Shown here in pieces: positions 28,912 to 38,006 of a stretch of DNA of 64,000 nucleotides. Origin of the DNA: Pirellulales bacterium (GTDB lineage Bacteria; Planctomycetota; Planctomycetia; Pirellulales; UBA1268); contig JAGYJY010000016.1 of the NCBI GenBank assembly GCA_018401745.1, forward strand, positions 1 through 64,000, given 5' to 3'. The notes under the pieces are model-generated. The model was not told where the DNA came from, made no database searches, and saw only the letters and a list, made by a program, of their open reading frames with translations. Position 1 is the stretch's first letter. The number at the start of each line of letters is the position of its first letter. Both the position numbers and the translations under genes were made by a program.

Positions 28912-30344
28912 TGGCGGCTCTTCGCGACGACGCCGAGGCCATCTGGCAGGCCGCGATTCGTGCTGTGCAGCCGGAGCGACTCATCGCCAGCCGACTGCGG
29001 ATCGACGACGGCCAGCTGCTCTGCGACGGCCGGCCGCTTGATCCCCCACTGCTGCTTGGCCCTGGTCGACGGCTGGTCGCAGTCGGCGGCGGCAAGGCGG
29101 CAGCGGGGATGGCGGCCGGACTCGAGCAGCTGATCCCTGCAGGCCATGCCTTGGAAGGCCTCATCGGTGTGCCGGTCGGCTGCGGCAGAGCGCTGCCGCG
29201 GCTGGAGGTCCGCGAGGTTCGGCCCGCGGGCCGCAACGAGCCGACCGAGGCCTGTGTCGCGGCCACAAAGCAGATGCTCGCGATGCTTGGTCAGCTGGCG
29301 AGTGACGATCTCGCCCTGGCCCTGATCACCGGCGGAGGATCGGCGATCCTGACCGCACCACAGCCGGGGATTCCACTCTCGGAGCTCGTCGCCACCACGC
29401 GGTGGCTCTCAGAGCACGGTGCCGACATCAGCCAGCTCAATCGGGTGCGGCAGGCTGTGAGCCTGGTGAAGGCCGGCGGTCTGGCCCGCAGCTGCCGCGG
29501 CGGCAGGCTCGTGGTGCTTGTGATCTCCGATGTGATCGGCGACCCGCTGGCAACCATCAGCTCCGGCCCCTGCATGCCCGTTGCCGCCACCGCCAGCGAG
29601 GCGTTGGCGATCCTTGAGCAGTTTGGTGTGGTGGCTGCGGGCGTGGCCCCTGCGATCGCCGCCCATCTCAAGCGGGCTGCTGCCTCGCACAGCCCCGTGC
29701 CTCCCGCCGCAGCCTTGCCCTCAGGCCGCTGGCAGACACCCGCCGGCTGCGAGGTGAGCCACCATCTCCTTGGCTCCAACGCAACGGCTGTGGAGGCAGC
29801 CGCGGCGGAGGCTGCCAGCCGCGGCTACCTGGTCCACCGTCGGCATGCCGATCCGGCAGCACGTGAAACGGCAAACGGCGTTGGCCAGCGGCTGGCTGCC
29901 GAAGGGCTCGCCGCTGCCCGAGGAGCCTCTCGGCAACGCATCGCGATCATTGAAGGCGGCGAGGCCACCGTCTCGCTGCCTGAGAAGCATGGCCTCGGCG
30001 GCCGCAACCAGCAGACCGTGGCAGCTGCGCTGGCCTGGCTGCAGGAACGCCCGCCGTGGCCCAGCGGACTGTTGATAGCGAGCGTTGGCACCGATGGCGA
30101 AGACGGACCGACCTCCGCCGCCGGCGGTGTGGCCGACGCGACGGTTGCCCAGGCGATCGTGGACGCAGGCCTCCGGGTGTCCGAGGCGGTTCGCTGCTGC
30201 GATGCGTTTCCGCTGCTCAAGGATGCCGGCGGCCTGATCCAGACGGGCCCCACGGGCACGAATGTCGCCGATCTCCACATCCTCCTCATCGACCCGAGCC
30301 AGGCAAACCCGACGCCGCAGGAGAGCACAGCGCAGCCAGACTGA
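28908..30344 (+). CDS. Glycerate 2-kinase (GckA/TtuD, MOFRL family)
   Basis: Cytosolic kinase phosphorylating glycerate to 2-phosphoglycerate, 478 residues. The N-terminal domain shows RRLVAVGGGKAAAGMA and LALALITGGGSAILTAP, then the central LNRVRQAVSLVKAGGLAR. The C-terminal MOFRL domain has IAIIEGGEATVSLP, GLGGRNQQTVAAAL, ASVGTDGEDGPTSAAGG and the final GPTGTNVADLHILL, all diagnostic. It overlaps the end of the unknown gene upstream by four bases. It may serve glycerate arising from sugar-acid or glycolate metabolism. Confidence 0.93.
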   Translation: MMAALRDDAEAIWQAAIRAVQPERLIASRLRIDDGQLLCDGRPLDPPLLLGPGRRLVAVGGGKAAAGMAAGLEQLIPAGHALEGLIGVPVGCGRALPRLEVREVRPAGRNEPTEACVAATKQMLAMLGQLASDDLALALITGGGSAILTAPQPGIPLSELVATTRWLSEHGADISQLNRVRQAVSLVKAGGLARSCRGGRLVVLVISDVIGDPLATISSGPCMPVAATASEALAILEQFGVVAAGVAPAIAAHLKRAAASHSPVPPAAALPSGRWQTPAGCEVSHHLLGSNATAVEAAAAEAASRGYLVHRRHADPAARETANGVGQRLAAEGLAAARGASRQRIAIIEGGEATVSLPEKHGLGGRNQQTVAAALAWLQERPPWPSGLLIASVGTDGEDGPTSAAGGVADATVAQAIVDAGLRVSEAVRCCDAFPLLKDAGGLIQTGPTGTNVADLHILLIDPSQANPTPQESTAQPD

Positions 30345-30533
30345 TGATGGCCAGTCCGCCGCTTGCCCACCTCCGCGCGATCCACCACATCATCAGCACG
30401 CCCACGGAGCAGGCCGCGACGAAGGATGCGGTCTGGCATGGAATCTCCGGAGTTTCAAATCTCCTCCATGTCCGCAAGACTTGGCGGTTCGTCCAGCCAA
30501 AGCCACAGCCCGCGTTCTCAGGAAGTCTGTCGC

Positions 30534-31509
30534 ATGCCCACGCTCAAGCGAATCCTCGTCACCGGCGGCGCCGGCTTCCTCGGCAGCCACCTCTGCGAAC
30601 AACTCGTCGACGACGGCCACGACGTGATCTGCGTCGACAACTTCTTCACGAGCCAGAAGACCAACGTGGCCCATCTGCTCAGCCGGCAGAACTTCGAACT
30701 CGTGCGGCATGACATCATCCAGCCGATCTGGCTGGAGGTGGATGAGATCTACAACCTCGCCTGCCCTGCCGCCCCGGGCCACTACCAGTTCAACCCGATC
30801 AAGACGATGAAAACGTCGGTGATGGGAGCGATCAATGTCCTCGGCATGGCCAAGCGGTGCCGAGCGAAGGTGCTTGCAGGCGTCGACCAGCGAAGTCTAC
30901 GGCGACCCGGAGGTCCATCCGCAGCCGGAGAGCTACCGCGGAGCCGTCAACCCCATCGGCCCCCGCGCCTGCTACGACGAGGGCAAGCGGGCTGCCGAAA
31001 CCCTCTTCATGGACTACCACCGCCACAACGGCGTCAACATCCGCATCGTGCGGATCTTCAACACCTACGGGCCGCGGATGCACCCCTTCGACGGCCGGGT
31101 CGTCTCCAACTTCATCCGTCAGGCCCTCGCCGGCGAGCCGATCACGCTCTTTGGCAACGGCTCACAGACGCGGAGCTTCTGCTACCGCGACGATCTTGTC
31201 GACGGCATGATCCGCATGATGAACGGCCCCGACGACTTCCCCGGGCCGGTCAACATCGGCAATCCCGGCGAGTTCACGATTCGGCAGCTGGCCGAACTGA
31301 CGCTAGAACTGACCGGCTCCTCGTCGCCGCTGATCGAAAAGCCGCTGCCGGTCGATGATCCAGAGCGCCGCCGGCCCGACATCTCCCTCGCCGAGTCGCG
31401 GCTCGGCTGGCAGCCCACCGTGTCGCTCCGCGAAGGCCTCGCCAAAACCATCGACTGGTTTCGCTCCGTCAACCTCGACGACTTCCGAGCCCCAACCCCC
31501 AACTACTAA
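30534..31509 (+). CDS. UDP-glucuronate decarboxylase (UDP-xylose synthase type SDR), frameshifted
   Basis: Extended short-chain dehydrogenase/reductase that converts UDP-glucuronate to UDP-xylose, about 324 residues. The NAD-binding GGAGFLGSH lies near residue 10, then [20 protein letters not shown], very typical of UXS. The substrate block [14 protein letters not shown] and the catalytic YxxxK ([10 protein letters not shown]) follow, then [10 protein letters not shown] and [17 protein letters not shown]. The frame breaks near 30875: one extra base in GTGCTTGCAG separates KRCRAKVL from [12 protein letters not shown] 30534 begins [15 protein letters not shown]-xylose would feed extracellular polysaccharide or glycan synthesis. 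Confidence 0.9.
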
Positions 31510-31546
31510 AGAGAGACCGCCCGCGGGTGGTCCGGCTCGGCAGATG

Positions 31547-31628
31547 AAGCGGGACGGGTCCTCGGGCCGCGAAGCGGATACACGCGCAAGCGGGACGGGT
31601 CCTCGGGCCGCAAAGCGAATCCACGCCG
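31547..31628. repeat. 41-bp tandem repeat
   Basis: The unit beginning AAGCGGGACGGGTCCTCGGG starts at 31547 and again at 31588. A degenerate third piece follows around 31655-31690. It lies just after the UXS stop. Confidence 0.7.
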
Positions 31629-31693
31629 GACGGTCCGCGCCGTCAACGCGTGCGCGCAGCGGGTCGCCTCCGGCCGCAAAGCGCACACGCGCA

Positions 31694-31907
31694 GCGGCGG
31701 ACTCGCTTCACGCCTGCGAAGCCATCCTGGCCTTCGCAGCCTAAGGCGACCAGTCGAAAGCCAAGGTTTCTGACCGGCCGCAGGCCGCCGCTCCTGCGGC
31801 GGACTCGCTTCACGCCTGCGAAGCCATCCTGGCCTTCGCAGGCTAAGGCGACCAGTCAGAAAGCCAAGGTTTCTGACCGGCCGCAGGCCGCCGCTTCCTG
31901 CGGCGGA
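31694..31907. repeat. Tandem repeat of about 102 bp with internal hairpins
   Basis: Two near-identical copies start with GCGGCGGACTCGCTT at 31694 and 31796; a third start (GCGGCGGAC) is at 31900. Each copy holds a hairpin, CTGCGAAG/CTTCGCAG (31714-31739; extended to a 10-bp stem at 31814-31843), and a second GC-rich stem around GGCCGCAGG/CCTGCGGC. The copies differ by small indels. Confidence 0.8.
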
Positions 31908-31936
31908 CAGGCCGGCCTCCTTTTAACCGTAAGCGA

Positions 31937-32074
31937 GGGGTGAGCCCGGGGCTGACCCTCCGGCGTATAGGAGCAAGCGACGCCCGGAGGGCCAAAGCGA
32001 AGCGGATATCCGAGCGAGCGAGGGCCTGGATGGCCCGCAGTGAGCGTCCGGAGGGGCAGCCCCGGGCTCACCCC
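31937..32074. repeat. Large palindromic element with 27-bp inverted arms
   Basis: The left arm (31937-31963, GGGGTGAGCCCGGGGCTG onward) and right arm (32048-32074) are reverse complements at 26 of 27 positions, separated by 84 bases that themselves contain short stems such as CCCTCCGG/CCGGAGGG. This could be a MITE-like or REP-like element, or a structured RNA. Confidence 0.75.
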
Positions 32075-32223
32075 GAGCGACCACCTGCGAGCATTTTCAG
32101 GCATTTTTTGACCTTCGCCCGTCGGCGGCCTTTCGCTAACCTCCCCGGCCTTCACACGTCCCCAGCGGCCCAAGGCCGGCCGGGGCAGGTGTTGGCCGTA
32201 CACACCACAGGAGTCGCTCCGCC

Positions 32224-32490
32224 ATGGACCGCCAGGAACTCACCGCCATCGTCCTCGACCTTCTCGAGAAGGAGACCGGCGAGACCTACGAGCAGCTGGA
32301 GGATGCCACCTCGCTGCGGGATGGGCTCAATCTCGATTCTCTCGACATGGCCGGGCTCGTGCTCCACATCGAGAGCCACTTCGGGATTCAGATCGAGACG
32401 GAGCTGCTCGAGAAGATTGCCACCGTCGGCGACCTGCTGGCGATGCTGGAAGCAAAGATCACCGCCAAGAGCGGTCGCAAGGCAGCCTGA
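32224..32490 (+). CDS. Acyl carrier protein
   Basis: An 88-residue acidic carrier protein. The phosphopantetheine attachment serine lies in LNLDSLDMAGL near residue 39, the canonical DSL motif. Helices flanking it (TAIVLDLLEKETGETYEQL, VGDLLAMLEAKI) fit the ACP fold. It lies 42 bases before a ketoacyl-synthase-like gene and is followed by a full ketoacyl synthase, so it probably serves a dedicated acyl chain rather than bulk fatty-acid synthesis. Confidence 0.9.
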   Translation: MDRQELTAIVLDLLEKETGETYEQLEDATSLRDGLNLDSLDMAGLVLHIESHFGIQIETELLEKIATVGDLLAMLEAKITAKSGRKAA

Positions 32491-32532
32491 CACGGCCGTC
32501 GGCGGATTGTTTTCTCTGAGACAGGGGCGGAC

Positions 32533-33265
32533 GTGAGCAGCGTGCACCAGCCATGCCGGCTTCCCGTGGTGGCCTATGAGCCGCTGTCGGTTCTGCTTGC
32601 CGACGTCGATGCCCTACGGACGGCTGCGGATCCGGAGGGCAGCCCACCGCTGCCCAAGCGGTTTCTTCGGCATGCCGACGAGCAGTCGGTGGTGGCGGTG
32701 CGAGCGGTGCAGCGGGCCCTCGCGGCGTTGCCCGCAGCCGACTGCAGCAGGCACGGCGTGATCGCCGCTCCCTGCCAGGCGGGCCGCATCGCCAGCAGCC
32801 GCACGCTCGCGCAGTATGCCGCCGGTGGTGGCGTGACGGTCTCCACCCACATCGTGCCGCAGGCCTCGCTGCATGCGCTGGCGGCAGCGGTGAGCGTGGG
32901 GCTGGGGATGCACGGTCCGTCGCTCGGCGTGGGAGGTGGGCCGCAGGCTCTGCACGAGGGGCTGCTGACGGCAACGGCCCTCGCCGACACACCCGGTGTC
33001 GAGGGCTGGTGGCTTGGTGGCGAGCGAGCTTGTCGGCGAGCCCCAGCTCGACGCCGAGGGGCAGGCCGCCAACCCGGGTGCGACCCGCGTTGAAGCCGTC
33101 GCCCTCCTGCTCGCTCCGTCGGCCGCCGTGGCCACACCGCAGTGGTGGATTCCCCTGGAACATGCCGCAGGCCCCGGTTCTGCAGTGGGCCCCGGTTCTG
33201 CAGCGGGCATTGTGGCTGCGGTCGAGCACTGGCTCGTGGCGGCCACGGCCAGGGAGGCCGCATGA
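32533..33265 (+). CDS. Ketoacyl-synthase-like protein lacking the active-site cysteine (chain-length-factor-like), frameshifted
   Basis: A partial thiolase-fold protein of about 243 residues, shorter than a full ketoacyl synthase. It shows KRFLRHADEQSVVAVRAVQ and HIVPQASLHALAAAVSVGL, matching the N-terminal half of KS/CLF proteins. Where the nucleophile Cys would be there is GVGGGPQAL. One extra base near 33015 (CTT-G-GTG) breaks the frame between GVEGWWL and VASELVGEPQ. The GTG start (32533) and the stop overlapping the next ATG (ATGA) show coupling to the true KS. It may form a heterodimer with it, as in type II polyketide systems. Confidence 0.7.
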
Positions 33266-34509
33266 CAGACCATACCCCTTCACACCGCGCAGCCCGCTGC
33301 CCCGCCGCCATCACAGGCATGGGGATGCTCACGCCCCTAGGCAACGACTTCGCCAGCGTTGGCGATGCGCTGATGGCAGGCCGCTCGGGTGTCCGCGAGA
33401 TCGATCTGCTGGATACCTCGCGGACTCTGCGTCAGTTTGCAGCCCCCGTGGAGGCGATTCCCGATCTGCCCGGACTCCAGCCGCGGCAGCTCGGCAAGGG
33501 AGACAACGTCCACGCGAGCCGCCTCGAACGTCTGTGTGGAGCGGCGGCCGTGGCGGCCGTCGACGACTGCGGTGCAGCAGCTGCCGCAGGACGGCGTGTC
33601 GGCCTTGTGCTGGGGATCGGCGCGGAGCAGCTGAAAACCTGGGAAGCGGATTTCCTCGCCGGAGGCGACGCCGTGTTTTCCGGGGCTCGACAGCCGTGCA
33701 TCGCCGCTCGCCTGGGGCAGGCACTCGGGCTCTCCGGGCCCTGCCTCACCGTGGCGGCAGCCTGTGCCTCGAGTGGCTACGCCTTGGCAGTGGCCCATCG
33801 CTGGCTCTCGCTGGGCATGGTCGATGCCTGCCTGGCCGGGGGTGGCGACATCATCAGCCCGGTGGCCTTGGCGGCGTTCTACAACCTGCGGGCGCTCTCG
33901 CGGCGAGACGACGATCCAGTGAAGGCATCGCGGCCCTTCGACACGGCTCGTGATGGGTTTGTGATGGGGGAGGGGGCAGCGGTTTTCATGCTCGAGCCGG
34001 AAGCCGCCGCTCGTCAGCGTGGTGCCCGCATGCATGGCCTGCTTGCTGGGGCCGGCATGTCGAGCGACGCCTCACACATGGTCGCCCCCTGTGCGGAGCC
34101 TGCCGAAGCGACGCGGGCCATCGAAATGGCGCTGGCTGACGCTGGCCTGCGTCCTGACGAGATCGACTACGTGAATGCCCACGCGGCAGGCACGCCGGTG
34201 GGTGATGCCGCCGAAGCTCTGGCAATCCGCAGGGCCTTAGGCGCTGCCGCGGAGCGTGTGCCGGTCAGTTCGACCAAGAGCATGTCCGGCCATCTCGTCA
34301 GCGGTGCGTCCGCCTTTGAGGCGGTTGCCTGCCTGGCTGCCTTCAGCCGGCAAGCGATTCCCCCCACGATCAACCTCGACGACCCCGACGAGGCCTGTCC
34401 GCTCAACCATGTTGCTCACCAGGCCCGCCCGGCTCGTGTTCGCACGGCCCTGAGCAACTCCTTCGGGTTTGGAGGCTCCAACCTCTGCCTCGTCCTGAAG
34501 GCTGCCTGA
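33262..34509 (+). CDS. Beta-ketoacyl-ACP synthase (FabF/KS-alpha type)
   Basis: A 415-residue condensing enzyme. The catalytic triad is visible: Cys in TVAAACASSGYAL, His in VNAHAAGTPVGD and His in TKSMSGHLVSGAS. It begins with the KS-typical ITGMGMLTPLGND and ends with ALSNSFGFGGSNLCLV. It decarboxylates malonyl-ACP and elongates an acyl chain on ACP, probably the carrier encoded at 32224. The start overlaps the previous gene by four bases. The ACP / KS-beta-like / KS-alpha order suggests a small polyketide or unusual fatty-acid pathway; no ketoreductase or dehydratase is next to it. Confidence 0.92.
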   Translation: MTDHTPSHRAARCPAAITGMGMLTPLGNDFASVGDALMAGRSGVREIDLLDTSRTLRQFAAPVEAIPDLPGLQPRQLGKGDNVHASRLERLCGAAAVAAVDDCGAAAAAGRRVGLVLGIGAEQLKTWEADFLAGGDAVFSGARQPCIAARLGQALGLSGPCLTVAAACASSGYALAVAHRWLSLGMVDACLAGGGDIISPVALAAFYNLRALSRRDDDPVKASRPFDTARDGFVMGEGAAVFMLEPEAAARQRGARMHGLLAGAGMSSDASHMVAPCAEPAEATRAIEMALADAGLRPDEIDYVNAHAAGTPVGDAAEALAIRRALGAAAERVPVSSTKSMSGHLVSGASAFEAVACLAAFSRQAIPPTINLDDPDEACPLNHVAHQARPARVRTALSNSFGFGGSNLCLVLKAA

Positions 34510-34537
34510 ATCGACTGTTCCCTGAAAGGAGCCACGG

Positions 34538-35179
34538 ATGACAATCCTCACCACCGCCCCGGCCCACTACGCCCCGCCCGCCACCGCCGCAGAACTGGCT
34601 GACCTGATGGAGCGACTCGTTGCACAGTGGCACACGGTCGAGCCAGCCCACGCCCACGAAGGTCTCGCAGGCCGCGTCTGCGACAACCACCGCTTCAACT
34701 TCCTGCTCTGGCACGAGGAAGACATCGCCCGCTCACCCGACGTGACCGACACCCGCATCGCCGAAGTCAAGCGGGCGATCGACGGCTACAACCAGGCCCG
34801 CAACGACGCGATCGAGAAGACCGACGACTGGCTCGTGGGCGAACTGGCCGACCGCGGGATCGAAGCACCAGCCGACGCCCCTGCCTCGACCGAAACGCCT
34901 GGTGCGGCTCTCGACAGGCTCTCGATCCTGGAGCTTCGCCGCTACCACATGCGGGAGCAGCTCGAGCGGATCGATGCGACGCAAGAGCACCGTGAAAAGG
35001 TGGCCCACAAGATGGCCGTGCTCGACCTGCAGCGGGCCCACCTGACCGAGGCGATCGATCGGCTGCTCGCCGAGATCTTCGCCGGCACCCGGCCGCTGCG
35101 GGTCTACCGCCAGATGAAGATGTACAACGATCCGACGATGAACCCCTACCTCTACAAGGCGAGGCGGGCCGCGGCGTAG
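34538..35179 (+). CDS. DUF4254 domain protein
   Basis: A 213-residue soluble protein with the DUF4254 pattern: HRFNFLLWHEEDIARSPDV near residue 50, VKRAIDGYNQARNDAIEK near 80, then LSILELRRYHMREQ and a final NPYLYKARR. The domain is helical and of unknown function; homologues sit near envelope-glycan or acyl-chain genes. It follows the ketoacyl synthase by 28 bases on the same strand and may belong to that pathway. Confidence 0.75.
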   Translation: MTILTTAPAHYAPPATAAELADLMERLVAQWHTVEPAHAHEGLAGRVCDNHRFNFLLWHEEDIARSPDVTDTRIAEVKRAIDGYNQARNDAIEKTDDWLVGELADRGIEAPADAPASTETPGAALDRLSILELRRYHMREQLERIDATQEHREKVAHKMAVLDLQRAHLTEAIDRLLAEIFAGTRPLRVYRQMKMYNDPTMNPYLYKARRAAA

Positions 35180-35213
35180 CAGGCTGCTGCGGCAGGACGG
35201 TAGGCTTGGCGGC

Positions 35214-36858
35214 ATGACTTGTGTTTCGCGAAGGATCCGCCTGATGCTGCTCCGTCTGATGCTCCGCCGCGCCACAGCGGCCCGTGTTGTCCTGATGCTT
35301 TTCGGCTGTCTCGTGGCCGGCGGCCTCGCTCCAGCTGCGAAGGGCCAGGAGGGCACTGATCCTGCCTCTGCTGGAGCGTCGGCCGAGGAGCCTCTGGCCG
35401 CTCCCGCTGGGCAGTCGCTGGCGGATGCGATCGACGCGGAGTTTGGCACGGTCGTCAGTTCCATGGCGACCGTGCTGTTTTGGGAGCCTGTTCCCGCGGC
35501 GCCCATCCCGTTGATCGTGCTGATCCTGCTGAGTGGGTCGGTGTTTTTCACGGTCTACTTTGGCTTCCTCAACATCCGCGGCTTCAAGCATGCGATCGAT
35601 ATCACCCGCGGCCGCTACGACAACCCAGACGACCCCGGCGAGATCTCGCACTTCCAGGCGTTGACCTCAGCCCTCAGCGCGACCGTCGGCCTGGGCAACA
35701 TCGCGGGCGTGGCGGTGGCGATTCAGCTGGGCGGCCCAGGCGCTGTTGTCTGGATGATGCTGATCGGCCTGTTTGGCATGACGGCCAAGTTCAACGAGTG
35801 CACGCTCGCCCAGATCTATCGCAAGGTGCATCCCGACGGCACGGTCGATGGCGGACCGATGCACTACCTGGAAATCGGCCTCCAGGAGCGAGGGTTTCCC
35901 TTCCTGATTGCCAAACTGTTCGGGCTCGTGTTTGCCCTGTTTTGCATCGGTGGCTCCTTCGGTGGCGGCAACATGTTTCAGGCCAACCAGGCCACCGCGG
36001 CCGTCCGCAGCATGCTCGGCAGCTGGCTTGGCAACAGCCCCCGGCATCGACTGGATCATCGGGGGCATCGTCGCCTTTCTCGTGGGCCTCGTGATCATCG
36101 GCGGGATTCGGCGGATCGGGCAGGTCACAGAGAAAATCATCCCGCTGATGTGCGGCATCTACGTGCTTGCGGGGCTCGTGATTCTGGCCATGCAAGCCGA
36201 GAAGATCCCCGCCGCGGCGGCTTTGATCCTCCGCTCGTGCGTGTCGCCCGAGGCCGCCTTTGGCGGTTTTGTCGGCGTGCTCGTGCAGGGCATCAAGCGG
36301 GCCGTGTTTTCCAACGAGGCGGGGGTCGGCTCAGCCGCGATCGCCCATGCGGCCGCCAAGACGGATGAGCCTGTCCGGGAGGGCATGGTGGCGATGCTCG
36401 GGCCTTTTATCGACACCGTGGTGATCTGCACGATGACGGCGCTGGTGGTCATCGTGAGCGGTGTCTACGCCGACCCTGCCGCGGGAGAGGGCGTGGAGAT
36501 GACCCGCAAGGCGTTTGCCGACACCTTCAGCTGGTTTCCGGTGATCCTCAATATCTCCGTCTTCCTCTTCGCCTACTCGACGATGATCAGCTGGTCGTAT
36601 TACGGCGAGAAGGCCTGGCAGTATCTCTTCGGCAAGTCGCGGGCCGCAGTCATTTCCTATCGCGTGATCTTTTTGGGATTTATCGTGCTCGGCGCCGTGT
36701 CATCGCTGAAAAACGTGATTGAGTTCTCCGACCTGATGATTCTCTCGATGGCCTTCCCCAACATCATCGGCGGCGTGATCCTGGCACCGAAGGTGAAAGC
36801 GATGCTCAACGACTACTGGGCGCGGTATCAGAACAATGAGTTTGCGACCTACCGATAA
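35214..36858 (+). CDS. AGCS-family sodium:alanine/glycine symporter, frameshifted
   Basis: Inner-membrane Na+-coupled amino-acid carrier, about 547 residues with an N-terminal signal-like extension (1-45) before the carrier domain. Family blocks include FQALTSALSATVGLGNIAGV, KFNECTLAQIYRK, GGPMHYLEIGL and GIKRAVFSNEAGVGSAAIAH. The frame breaks at the C5 run 36038-36042: one C too many separates SWLGNSP from GIDWIIGGIVAFLV. The corrected protein has about 11 helices. Alanine or glycine is the likely substrate. The preceding DUF4254 gene ends 34 bases upstream. Confidence 0.9.
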
Positions 36859-36886
36859 GCCGGCTTCGGTTATGTCTGCCCGATCG

Positions 36887-36911
36887 CCCATACTGAGGCC
36901 CCATACTGAGG
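36887..36911. repeat. Short direct repeat before uspA
   Basis: CCCATACTGAGG occurs at 36887-36898 and 36900-36911, just upstream of the UspA start at 36920. It may be a regulatory element or simple duplication. Confidence 0.55.
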
Positions 36912-36919
36912 TTTGATTC

Positions 36920-37357
36920 ATGCCGCTGACTGCACGCCGCGTCGTCGTTCCGATCGACTTTTCCGCTGCCTCGCCTCAGGCGATTGCCGCAGCTCTCGCC
37001 CTGGTCGACGCAGCAGCGAGCCTGCATCTGATCCATGTGATGCAGCCGCTTGAGACCATGTCGCCCGGCTTCTTGATGGGAAACCTCACCGACGAGCTTC
37101 GCGAGCACCGAGTGACCGAGGCGCTGACGAAGCTGGCGGACGAGCATGGGGCGTCTGGGGCCACGCTTGCCGTTGCCATCGGCACGCCAGGGCTCGAGAT
37201 CGCCGACTACGCACGCCGACACAAGGCCGACCTGATCGTCATCCCTTCGCACGGCTACCACGGCGTCAAGCGGCTCTTCCTCGGCAGCGTTGCCGAACGG
37301 GTGATTCGCCACGCCCACTGCGATGTCCTGGTGCTGCGTCGCGCTGACGCCGAGTAG
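36920..37357 (+). CDS. Universal stress protein (UspA family)
   Basis: A 145-residue cytoplasmic Usp protein. It begins RRVVVPIDFSAAS and ends with the ATP-binding motif in SHGYHGVKRLFLGSVAERV (G-2x-G-9x-G(S) type), followed by HCDVLVLR, so it is probably an ATP-binding Usp. Its role is stress survival or signalling. It is convergent with the TIGR03067-type gene, leaving three bases; the two stops form a small hairpin GAGTAG-TCG-CTACTC at 37352-37366. Confidence 0.9.
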   Translation: MPLTARRVVVPIDFSAASPQAIAAALALVDAAASLHLIHVMQPLETMSPGFLMGNLTDELREHRVTEALTKLADEHGASGATLAVAIGTPGLEIADYARRHKADLIVIPSHGYHGVKRLFLGSVAERVIRHAHCDVLVLRRADAE

Positions 37358-37360
37358 TCG

Positions 37361-37846
37361 CTACTCCACCTTTTCGTAGGTCACGACCACGTGGCCGCTG
37401 GCAGCAGCCGAGAAAAACTGCGTGGGCCGCTCGCCTCCGTCCATCGCCAGGCAGACGCGGCGAGTCTTCTCGCCGAGGTCGTAGATGCCCTCGTAGGTCC
37501 GCCCCACGTTGTTGCCGTCGGTGGTTTCGGTGGTGGTGAGATCGACCGTCTTGGGATTGGTCGCCTCATCGATGCTGCTGGTGCCCTTGGCGATGGTGTT
37601 GCCGTCCACCAGCAGCGTCCAGTCGCCGTTGGGCTTGTTCACCACGGTGATCTTGCGGACATCCTCGGAGTCGTTGAGCGTGCCGTTGGCGTCGAGGCTG
37701 ATCACCCGCCAGGTGCCCGCCATGGCTTCGTGGTCGTTGGCATCCGCGGCAGTCGCCGCGAAGCTCAGCAGTGTCGCAGCGCTGGCTATCAGGCCTGTTC
37801 GCATCAAATGGGCCAGAGACTTCTGTGAAAACCGTGGAGCGGCCAT
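37361..37846 (-). CDS. Secreted TIGR03067-type domain protein
   Basis: A 161-residue exported protein with a signal peptide (LIASAATLLSFAATAADA). The mature region starts with AGTWRVISLDANG and follows the planctomycete TIGR03067/lipocalin-like pattern: KITVVNKPNGDWTLLVDG, KTVDLTTTETTDGNN, YEGIYDLGEKTRRVCLA and RPTQFFS. Function is unknown. ATG 37846 has GGAGG seven bases upstream, which decides the start. Confidence 0.8.
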   Translation of the reverse strand: MAAPRFSQKSLAHLMRTGLIASAATLLSFAATAADANDHEAMAGTWRVISLDANGTLNDSEDVRKITVVNKPNGDWTLLVDGNTIAKGTSSIDEATNPKTVDLTTTETTDGNNVGRTYEGIYDLGEKTRRVCLAMDGGERPTQFFSAAASGHVVVTYEKVE

Positions 37847-38006
37847 GAGATACCTCCGCGTCAAAGACAGGCACATGAAAAACCCTGCTATCCACCATCG
37901 CAGACGCTGCCCGCCAATGCCAGAGTGGTCGGCCTCCGCGCCCAGCGTTTACCATACGTGCTGCTCATCTTGCTCGGGAACACACGCCTCCACGAAGGGG
38001 TTTTTC

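Larger units (their letters stand above)
31510..32223. other. Repeat-rich intergenic block without a supported gene
   Basis: About 714 bases between the UXS gene and acpP-like gene. It contains 41-base repeats near 31547-31628, a 102-104 base tandem repeat (31694-31907) and a large palindrome (31937-32074), listed separately. Open frames exist on both strands but follow the repeat units and show no domains. Confidence 0.7.

Noticed and set aside
31650..31943. A 97-residue repeat-encoded protein
   Set aside because: The peptide repeats follow the DNA tandem repeat and there is no ribosome site; best explained as non-coding repeats.
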